From: Lumbricus rubellus
Lineage: Eukaryota; Annelida; Clitellata; Crassiclitellata; Lumbricidae
Length of the DNA: 64,000 nucleotides
Assembly (NCBI GenBank): GCA_945859605.1
Contig: OX243811.1
Location: forward strand, 67,330,395 to 67,394,394
Reading direction: 5' to 3'
Shown: piece by piece, positions 1-8,814 of the stretch
Layout: every line of letters starts with the position of its first letter
How positions within the stretch are numbered: position 1 is the first letter of the stretch
The notes under the pieces: model-generated
Seen by the model: the letters and a program-made list of their open reading frames with translations, nothing else
What the model was told of the DNA's origin: nothing
Databases searched by the model: none
Position numbers and translations under genes: made by a program

Positions 1-25
1 TCTCACAGCTAATGTTTTAATATTT

Positions 26-3000
26 TTGCGTGGTAAGAATAAAATGTATTTAAAGAAAAGTAGTTTAAGAAACATGAACCATGTTGAACACTTGCTCGAC
101 TCATCGGTTCCTGACATTAAGATTCCTACGCTTACTCCCACACCTGGTAAGTACAAACCAGTAGCGCCTAAGAGAAAATACAAAAATAGGGTTAGGACAA
201 AAATAAATGAATTTGCAGATTGGCTACTTAGTTATGTGCCTGAACAAGACAATAAAGTCGTTAACGAAAAACTAGAATCGTTGAAGTCAACTGTTTCCAG
301 GATATTCGATAAAACTAAAATTCGAGAAACGGCGTCGGCTATTAAAGGATTCACCAAGCAATATAGAATAGATGGAATTAATGGAATGGATGCCTCTTCG
401 TTTCTTGATTTCGTCAGACCGCAGGTAGTAAATCTGTTGTCGAACAATCGCCAGACAAAGACTAATTTGGTTCTTACTTGTACTATGGAACGAGTAGATA
501 TGAAATCTGGAATAGTGACTTCTGAGGATATACCATTCGTTTCCAGGGCAGAAGTTATTTTAGAAGCAACCGACTTGAATGAAATATACAGCAGAAAGAA
601 GGATAAAATCATGGAGTCTATTGCTAGTTTTCAGATGCAAGGAAGTAATTGGAGATTTAAACCTGTTGTAAAATTAGATATAAATACGGTAAAATATACA
701 CCCTTAAGAGGTAGTTCTTACATTCCACTTCCCGACTTTTTAGCTAATAAAAAGGCTATCATAAATATGAAAAACGATGATGAAGAATGTTTCAAATGGT
801 GTATCACTAGAGCTTTGAATCCGGTTGTGAAAAATTCAGAGATAATAACGAAAGCTTTGAAAGAACAGTCTAAAAAACTTAATTGGAGTGGTATTGAGTT
901 TCCAGTTGCTGCTGATGCTAATGTGATAGGTAGGTTCGAGAGAAATAATAATGTTAATGTTAATGTATTCGGTTATGAAAAAGAAGTATACCCGCTTTAT
1001 CTGTCTAAGTGTGAAAGTAGTATTTATGTAGATCTATTGCTTATTTCCAACGGAGAAAGGAAACATTATTGCTGGATCAAGAATTTTAACAGAATGATGA
1101 GATTGAGGACTCATTCGATGTATTATTGCAAAAGGTGTATGAATGGTTTCACAACGACAGGAGCGCTTAAAAACCATAATGAGTACTGCAAACTCCATAA
1201 CGCACAAAAAATAGAAATGCCACCACCAGGAACTATGCTAAGTTTTAAAAATTATAACAATTCTATGAGGGTTCCGTTTATAGTCTACGCAGATTTTGAG
1301 TCTTTTGTAAAACCGATCGATACATGCCAACCAAATCCAGAGTTGTCGTACACTAATAAATATCAAAAGCATACTCCTAGCTCCTTTTGTTACCACATAA
1401 AATGTTTCGACGATAGTGTATATTCTCAAGATCCTGTGACGTTTACGGCTGAAAGCGAAGATGATGATGTTGGTCAAATATTTGTAGATAAACTAGAAGA
1501 GAATATAAAACAAATATATAATCAATTTAAATTCCCTAAGAAGATGATATTTACAGAAGAGGACAAGAAGTGTTTTGATGGAGCTACTATATGTCATATC
1601 TGTGAAAAAACGTTGGGCGAAGACCGAGTGAGAGATCACTGTCATCTTAGCGGTAAATTTAGAGGGGCTGCTCATAACATTTGTAATGTAAACTATAAAG
1701 TCCCCAAGTTTTTCCCTGTAGTGTTTCATAATCTTTCCGGGTACGATTGTCATCTGTTCATTAAGAAACTGAGAGGTAATAATGGAGAGAAAATTAATTG
1801 CATACCTAATAACGAGGAAAAGTATATATCTTTTAGCAGAGAGGTCGTTGTTGATAAGTTTGTAAATAAAGAGGGAAAAGAGATTACCGTCAAGCGACAA
1901 CTGCGTTTTATCGACAGTTTTAAATTTATGGCTTCGAGTCTTGATGCTTTATCGAGGAACCTTCGCAAAGACCAATGCAGAAATATTGGGAAACGATATT
2001 CAGGAAAGAAGCTCGATCTTTTGCTGAGAAAAGGCATATATCCTTATGACTACGTCGATTCATTTACTACCTTTAATGAAACCGAACTACCACCAAAATC
2101 CGCATTCTATTCTAAGCTAAATGATTCGAATATTAGCGATGAAGACTACGAGCATGCAAAAACGGTATGGAAGGAATTTGGATGCAAAACATTCAGAGAA
2201 TATCACGATTTATACAACGTTTCGGATGTTCTGCTACTTGCCGATGTTTTCGAAAACTTTAGAGATGTGTGTATGAAGAACTATACGCTTGACCCTGCAT
2301 GGTATTTTACATCTCCTGGCTTAGCCTGGGATGCCGCTTTAAAATTGACAGGCGTGAAATTGGAGTTATTGAATGATTATGATATGATTCTGATGCTTAG
2401 GCAAGGGATGAGAGGAGGAGTGAGCACAATATCAAATCGTTACGGGAAAGCGAATAATAAATATATGAGCGATTTCAATAGTAACGAAAATTCTACATTT
2501 ATTACTTACCTGGATGCGAATAATCTATATGGATGGGCTATGATCAAAAATTTACCTACTCACGGGTTCAAATGGATGAACGAAGATGAATTAAATAATT
2601 GGAGAAGTATTCCATGCATATTGGAAGTTGATTTGGAATATCCTAAAGAGTTACACGACCTGCATAACGATTTTCCGTTAGCCCCCGAAAGCATTGAGAT
2701 TAACAAAGTCAAAAAGTTAATTCCAAACTTAAACCATAAAAAGAAGTATGTGCTGCATTACGATAATCTGAAGCTGTATGAGAGCTTGGGTTTGAAAATA
2801 ACAAAGTGCATAGAGGTGTACTATTCGAAGAAAGTGATTGGTTGAAAAAGTATATCGATTTAAATACAGCTCTTAGAACGAAAGCTACTAATGACTTTGA
2901 GAAAGACTTTTTCAAGTTAATGAATAACAGTGTCTTTGGAAAAACTTGTGAGAACATTGAAAATCGTGTTGATGTAGAGTTAGTGTGTCAAGAGGAGAGG

Positions 3001-3706
3001 GCTATTGAACTAGCCGCTAAACCTAATTATGAGAGATGTACTATTTTCGATGAAAATCTAATAGCCGTTCACATGAAAAAAAACTAAATTGTACTATAAT
3101 AAACCTATATATCTTGGCATGTGTATATTAGACTTGAGCAAAACGTTGATGTATGAATTTCATTACAATTACATCAAGGATAAATACGGAAATAGAGCTA
3201 AATTATTATTTACCGATACAGATTCTTTGACATACGAAATTAAAACTGAAGACTTTTACTCAGATATCGCAGGCGATATTAAGACTCGATTCGACACGAG
3301 TGAATACCCGAGAGATCATCCATCTGGTATTGAGGTTGGAGTAAATAAAAAAGTTATTGGAATGTTCAAGGATGAAGCTAGTGGGAAACAGATAAAAGAA
3401 TTTATTGGACTCAGAGCAAAGTTGTATTCTTATAAGATGGCTGCTGGAGATGAGCACAAGAAATGTAAAGGTATTAAGAAGAATGTTGTCCAGAAAACTA
3501 TTACTCACGAAGATTATAAAGACTGCTTATTTACCAAAAAAGAACAACAACGAACGATGAATGTTATTAGATCTTATCATCACGATATTTATACAGAAGA
3601 AATCAATAAAGTTGCATTATCTGCAGATGACGATAAACGGGTAATAATGGAGGATGGAATTAGTACGTTATCTTATGGTCATTACTCGTTGAAAATTTTT
3701 AATTAA
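26..3706 (+). pseudogene. Protein-primed type B DNA polymerase of a Polinton/adintovirus-like element, two frame breaks
   Basis: This polymerase would replicate a linear virus-like element. In order one sees a C2H2-like finger (near residue 365), the exonuclease motif YADFESF (near 420), an inserted endonuclease VII-type zinc module (CHICEKT...HCHLSGKFRG, near 521-553), FHNLSGYD (near 567), the exonuclease III-type motif YNVSDVLLLADVF (near 730), motif A YLDANNLYGW (near 828), motif B KLMNNSVFGKT and motif C FTDTDS. The finger-plus-EndoVII arrangement is typical of Polinton/adintovirus polymerases. Motif B lies in a different frame from motifs A and C: one base is missing near 2805 and one extra A sits in the A-run at about 3074-3082, so the frame is lost and regained over 280 bp. 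The first in-frame ATG is at 44, but the frame is open to the window edge, so the N-terminus may be cut. The small number of lesions fits either recent decay or consensus error. Confidence 0.93.
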
Positions 3707-3722
3707 TGTTTATATTAAATAA

Positions 3723-4148
3723 ATGAGCGTCAAACAAATCGATGTTTGTGGAGTAGTGCTACCGAATATTGCTTTATCGAATGTGGATCTAATCGAAGCG
3801 GCTAAGAAACTAAATATTCCGAATTTTAGGGGTGTGTTCTTACGAGACGAGCTACCGAAGAAACCTAGACGGAATGAATGTGGAATATTGAATCTAGATG
3901 GTTCTAATGGGGTGGGGACCCACTGGTGCTCTTTCTTAAAGAGCGGTAATGAGAAAATATATTTCGATAGTTACGGCCTTCCTCCCCCTCTGGAACTGAT
4001 AAACTATTTACGCCGTCCAGTGTTATATAACAGCGAACGCATACAGCCGGATAACGAAGTGTTTTGCGGCCATTTATGTTTGTACGTCTTAAAGAAGACG
4101 ATGAACGATGGAATGAATTTTCAAGAAGTTATAAACGGCTTGCATTAA
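3723..4148 (+). CDS. Adenain-like cysteine protease (virion maturation protease) of the Polinton/adintovirus-like element
   Basis: The 141-residue product fits the adenovirus protease (C5) family found in Polintons and adintoviruses, where it processes virion proteins. A catalytic triad is visible: His67 in GTHWCSF, Asp82 in YFDSYG and Cys115 in NEVFCGHLC, with Gln108 as a plausible oxyanion-hole residue. The length is somewhat below adenovirus protease (about 200). The ATG follows the polymerase stop by 16 bases of AT-rich sequence, and the stop overlaps the AT-rich motif that precedes the next gene. No break is seen, so this gene looks intact even though its upstream neighbour is not. Confidence 0.9.
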   Translation: MSVKQIDVCGVVLPNIALSNVDLIEAAKKLNIPNFRGVFLRDELPKKPRRNECGILNLDGSNGVGTHWCSFLKSGNEKIYFDSYGLPPPLELINYLRRPVLYNSERIQPDNEVFCGHLCLYVLKKTMNDGMNFQEVINGLH

Positions 4149-4167
4149 AAATTATTTTATATATAAA
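4142..4167 (+). promoter_or_regulatory. AT-rich upstream motif of fibre gene 1
   Basis: The stretch GCATTAAAAATTATT followed by TTATATATAAA ends directly at the ATG of the first fibre gene. Nearly the same string precedes the second fibre gene, while the coding regions between have diverged at many sites. This suggests a shared viral TATA-like promoter or leader. The function is inferred from conservation and position only. Confidence 0.5.
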
Positions 4168-5274
4168 ATGCCTGTCGATAAATTTGGTCACACCGATTTT
4201 GGAGGAACATCACGAAGAGTAATCGCTGGAGGTGTAACTCTTAGTCAAATAAATGCTAATTTTCTTCGATGTGATGGAGCAAATCTGCCGACTGGAAATT
4301 TAAAAATGAATGGACATGTGATAAAAGGTCTCCCAGTAACGAATACTTCGACTGCCGGAATGGATGAAGCTTTAAGTAGGGGACAAGCCATTGATTTGAT
4401 AACGAATCACAACGATTCTCCGTCCAACGATAATCATTTGACGAATAAGAAATACGTTGATGCTTCGAAAGTGTCTAAAACTGGTGATACAATGGCTGGC
4501 GACTTGTTCTTAAACGTTGGCTCCGATCGTCTGCGTTCAATGGGTTGTAAGGACTTGAGAGGAGAAAATAAAGAATTTACTATTTTCTTAGGTAGTATAC
4601 GAAATAAACTACAATGTTCGTTAAACAATCCTATTACATTACAATCGACGGATGGATTTCTATGCAAAATAGGCGTAGAAAATATAATGAGAATCGGTAG
4701 AGCGCCTAACGATCGAAAAATCGACGTGTATCAAAATATCCTAATGAATAGTAATAATATCAACGATTTAAGCGATCCTCTTTCAGCTCAAGATGCCGCT
4801 ACAAAGAATTACGTTGATAAATCTCTGAAAAAGTGTCGTGTTGGGTATATTCCTCCCTTGGAAGCTGATGTAAGTGTGACAGGATTCGTTGCTAGTGCCG
4901 GTTCTTGTTCTTCAGGAAGCAAAGCCTACCATGCTTTCACTAATCTCACCGATGATGTGAACGCAGCTTGGTTTCCAGGTGAAGGTATGTTTACCTAGTT
5001 ACAAATTAAATGTCCTGAGCCATTTAAAATTTGGAGAATTGCGTTTAAAAGCGCAAATATAGATGAATTAGGTTTAACCGCTAGCAATGATGGAGCAGTG
5101 TTTGTACCCCTATCATTACGTCCTTCTTCAACTACTTCAGAGGCTGTTCCGAAATTTTTTGATATTTATATACCTACGGATGCGTATCAATATTACAGAG
5201 TTCCAGTACTGGCAAAGGATAATGATCCTACAGGAGGGATTCAGGTAATGCAATTATATGTATACGATGACTAA
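4168..5274 (+). pseudogene. Fibre-like protein 1 of the viral element, interrupted by one in-frame TAG
   Basis: The reading frame runs 368 codons, with a single TAG at 4996-4998 inside an otherwise open frame that ends at a TAA at 5272-5274. The N-terminal 220 residues carry phage-tail-fibre-like shaft motifs: GNLKMNGH, LTNKKYVD, KTGDTMAGDL and DAATKNYVD. The head after residue 223 (SGSKAYHAF, then LQIKCPEPFKIWRI after the stop) resembles galactose-binding/discoidin-like sandwich domains at motif level. The neighbour at 5302 has the same shaft with another head. The role as a virion attachment fibre is inferred from the architecture and from the protease and polymerase beside it. A real nonsense mutation and a base-call error are both possible. 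Confidence 0.75.
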
Positions 5275-5277
5275 TCT

Positions 5278-5301
5278 GCATTAAAAATTATTATATATAA
5301 A
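5278..5301 (+). promoter_or_regulatory. AT-rich upstream motif of fibre gene 2
   Basis: GCATTAAAAATTATT followed by ATATATAAA abuts the ATG at 5302. It matches the motif at 4142-4167 except for about two bases. In both genes the motif starts within a few bases of the stop codon of the gene before it, as expected of compact viral transcription units. Confidence 0.5.
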
Positions 5302-6375
5302 ATGCCTGTCGATAAATTTGGTCACACCGATGTTGGTTCATCACAAAGAGTAATCGCTGGAGGTGTAACTCTTAGTCAAGTAAATGCTAGTTTTCTTCGA
5401 TTGGATGGAGCAAACATCGCGACTGGAAATTTAAAAATGGGTGGTCACAAAATTAAAGGACTACCAACAACGAAACCTTTGACAGCAGCAATGGATGAAG
5501 CTTTAAGTTGGGGTCAAGCCATTGATTTGATAACGAATCACGACGATTCTCCGTCCAACGATAATCATTTGACGAATAAGAAATACGTTGATGAACAAGT
5601 TACATTGAAGGTGTCTAAAACTGGTGATACCATGACTGGTGATCTAATCTTAAACGTTGGCTCCGATCGTCTGCGTTCAATGGGTTGTAAGGACTTGAGA
5701 GGAGAAAATAAAGAATTCACTATTTTCTTAGGTAGTATACGAAATAAACTACAATGTTCGTTAAACAATCCTATTACATTACAATCGATGGATGGATTTC
5801 GTTTTAGAATAAACAATGAAATCATGTTAGAGATGGTTAAGTCACTCGATGGCACTCCTCCGTCTAAAATAAATGTGTATAAGTCCATCTTTATGCATGA
5901 TGCTTACATTACAGGGCTACACGAACCCAACAGCGCCAGCGATGCAGCTACGAAGCAGTATGTAGATTCTATCTCAATCGGTCCCGCGCTTAGCATTCAT
6001 TCTTTAACTTGGCAATTCTTAATCGCTAAAACTCACACAAGAGTTACTTTCGATAGTGTAAGATTCAAAACCGATGGTGTTATAAGTGCGGGAATGACCC
6101 GTTTCACTCCCGGTAAAGCCGGATACTATTTCGTTTCGACGTACATAGAATTTGGTAACAGTAGTACCGCTCCTGGTAACGTCTACCTGTATAGAAATGG
6201 GGCGAATTACATGCAAATTGCGGGCGGAGGGGGAACGGGAGCTGCGTTTAACAATTCAACCGGTAGTTGCATAATTTTCGTAGCCAATACCGATTTTCTC
6301 GAGATATTCGCTTATTCACACATCGCACTAAATATATTAGCTAGAGACTTTTCGACAGTATTCTTACAACCTTGA
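5302..6375 (+). CDS. Fibre-like protein 2 of the viral element, with C1q/TNF-like head
   Basis: The 357-residue product is a tandem paralogue of the gene at 4168. The shaft (residues 1-225) shows GNLKMGGHKIKGLP, LTNKKYVDEQ, KTGDTMTGDL and DAATKQYVD, repeats familiar from bacteriophage tail fibres. The last 120 residues have the C1q/TNF-like pattern: TRVTFDSVRF near the start, RFTPGKAGYYFVSTYIEF in the middle, then YLYRNGA and a terminal FSTVFLQP strand. Such jelly-roll trimers commonly form receptor-binding knobs. No break is visible. A role as virion attachment protein is inference. It is the last gene of the element seen; no coding signal follows until 8815. Confidence 0.8.
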   Translation: MPVDKFGHTDVGSSQRVIAGGVTLSQVNASFLRLDGANIATGNLKMGGHKIKGLPTTKPLTAAMDEALSWGQAIDLITNHDDSPSNDNHLTNKKYVDEQVTLKVSKTGDTMTGDLILNVGSDRLRSMGCKDLRGENKEFTIFLGSIRNKLQCSLNNPITLQSMDGFRFRINNEIMLEMVKSLDGTPPSKINVYKSIFMHDAYITGLHEPNSASDAATKQYVDSISIGPALSIHSLTWQFLIAKTHTRVTFDSVRFKTDGVISAGMTRFTPGKAGYYFVSTYIEFGNSSTAPGNVYLYRNGANYMQIAGGGGTGAAFNNSTGSCIIFVANTDFLEIFAYSHIALNILARDFSTVFLQP

Positions 6376-7040
6376 TTTTTAACTGGTTTTAACTGGTTTA
6401 TTAGCTGATATTTTCTTCAATTAAAAAACCCCCAGATTATCCTTTAGCACCATTTTAACTTAATTTATCTTCAATATCAGGCTTCTTAAAAAATAGCTAA
6501 GTAATTAATTATGCATCTGAGAGACGTCGACTGCTTTGTCTCGCTCCCAGTCAGGTTGTTGTTGTAATAGACCATATGTACTAAGCGCTCACGAACAAAG
6601 GGTCTGTTCGCATCTGCTGTGAGTCAATACCGTATTCTGCAGTTGTTTTGCATCAGCGTTGATCACCATTACCGTAGCTCCTACCAAGAATGTTAATTGG
6701 GTTTTAGCTGATTGTTTCTTCAATTTTAATTGTTTTATCTTCAATATCAGGCTTCTTTAAAATCAGCTAGCTAATTAATTTTACATCTACTAACCGCGGT
6801 AAGCGGCCATGCTATTCTACCGACTACCGCTGTAAAAAGAGTCATACAACTCTAGTCTAAGTACGCTAGTAACCATAGCCTTTTGACTGGTAAGATGTAG
6901 TTCAGGAGCTGCAGTATCTTTAATAGGTTTAAGAATAGGCAACATTATTGCTTGATTCCATTTCCTCTAGAGTATACATGTTATCCATACTTGATTGTAA
7001 AAGTGTACCAGCACCTTCGGAATACTTCTATGCACATGTA
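6376..7040. repeat. Non-coding segment after the viral genes with a diverged direct repeat
   Basis: No gene is seen here. The block around 6400-6510 (TTAGCTGAT, TTCTTCAAT, TTTATCTTCAATATCAGG, AGCTAAGTAATTAATT) recurs in the same order and orientation at about 6703-6780 with small indels. It could be duplicated sequence near the terminus of the Polinton-like element. No target-site duplication can be assigned because the other end is outside the window. Confidence 0.5.
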
Positions 7041-7047
7041 GATTGAT

Positions 7048-8290
7048 GGATTTCTCCGATTATATCGGGTGTCAAGAACATCATTTTGATTCTAGTGTTA
7101 CCACGATTTTCGGGTGTCTAAAGAAGTCATTTTGATTCAAGTGTCATTAACAACTTTCGGGTGTCTATGGACATCATTTTGATTCTAGTGTTACCAACGA
7201 TTTTCGGGTGTCAAAGGAAATCAGTTTAATTCCAAAATTATCAACGACTTTCGGGTGTCTAAAAACTTTATTTTTGATTCCAGTGTTACTAACGATTTTC
7301 GAGTGTCTAAGGCCATCATTTTGATTCAATTATTTTCAGGCGTCTATGGACATCATTTTGATTCAACGATTTTCGGGTGTCTAACGACATAGTTTTGATT
7401 CTAATAATATCAAAGATATTCGGGTGTCTACGGACATTATTTTATTTCCAGTGTTACCAACACTTTTCGGGTGTCTAAGGCCATCAATTTGATGCAACGA
7501 TTTTCGGATGTCTAAGGACATCGTTTTGATTCTAGAGTTATCAACGATTTTCGGGTGTCTAAGGACATCATTTTGATTTAAGGGTTATCAACAATTTTTG
7601 GGTGTTTAAGGACATCATTTTGAATCGACGATTTTTGGGTGTCTATGGAAATCATTTTAATTCTAGTATTATCAACGACTTTCGGGTGTCTAAAAACATC
7701 ATTTTGATTCCCGTGTCACCAACAATTTTTGGGTGTGTAAGGCCAAAATTTTGATTCAACTATTTTCGGGTGTCTAAGGACATCATTTTGATTCTAGAGT
7801 TTTAAACGATTTTCGGGTGTCTAAGAACATTATTTTGATTTCAGTGCTACCAACGATTTTCTGGTGTCTAAGTACATTATTTTGTTTTATGGGTTTTCAA
7901 CGGTTTTTGGGTGTTTAGGGACATCATTTTGATTCTAGAGTTATCTACGATTTTTGGGTGTCTAAGAACATCACTTTGATTCCTGTATTATCAACTATTT
8001 TCGGGTGTCTAAGGACATCATTTTGATTCTAGAGTTTTCTACGATTTTTGGGTGTCTAGGGACATCACTTTGGTTCCTGTTTTACCAACGATTTTCGGGT
8101 GTCTAAGGCCATCATTTTGATGCAACGATTTTCGGGTGTCTAAGGACATCGTTTTGATTCTAGAGTTATCTACGATTTTCGGGTGTCTAAGGACATCACT
8201 TTGATTCCTGTATTATCAACTATTTTCGGGTGTCTAAGGACATCATATTTATTCCGGTGCTACCAACGATTTTCGAGTGTTTAAGTCCAT
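7048..8290. repeat. Minisatellite with 47-bp and 37-bp unit variants
   Basis: About 27 diverged copies of a unit built on TTTTCGGGTGTCTAAGGACA followed by TCATTTTGATTC. Long units continue with TAGAGTTATCAACGA or TAGTGTTACCAACGA (about 47 bp). Short units jump straight to AACGA (about 37 bp). The two lengths are interspersed, not grouped. Confidence 0.9.
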
Positions 8291-8369
8291 AATTTTGATT
8301 CCAACGTTTTCAACGATCTGCTGTTTTGAAGTTGACTTGACACTTTTATATAGAGATACGCGGAACATT

Positions 8370-8575
8370 GATTTAGCCCCCCCCCCCTCGCAAGAGCTGA
8401 GACCAAACTCCGCCCATGGCTGGTGGCCAGCAACTCACAGTCTAGGTCTTTTGTTGTCCCCACAAGTGCCATTATTTTTACCCTTGGGAGTCCTTTTTGT
8501 TACATTGTCAAGTCGGTAGATTCTTGGGGGGGCTTAGCCCCCCCCTAGCCCCTGATAAACTCCGCCCATGATTGG
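8370..8575. mobile_element. C/G-run MITE-like fragments
   Basis: Two C-run segments (TTAGCCCCCCC) are each followed by ACTCCGCCCATG, at about 8405-8416 and 8560-8571. The same ending, ctCCGCCCATG, closes the better-formed inverted-repeat element at 50131-50299, so these look like remnants of that non-autonomous family. Confidence 0.5.
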
Positions 8576-8814
8576 TATCCACGAAAGATGTCCACTAAAA
8601 CAGAAACAACTTATGGCGGATATGCGATTTGAAAAAGATTAGTCACCTATTAAGTTGGGAACGAATTGACACAAGCGATTGAGCTGAACAGACAACTTAG
8701 CCTACAGAAATAACAGCAATTTACTGGCACTGCATAGGAATCTGCAGGCCTATGATAGCCATCACCTAAATGCCATTACTATATTATTAGGTGAAACAGT
8801 AAAATTGTTATCAG

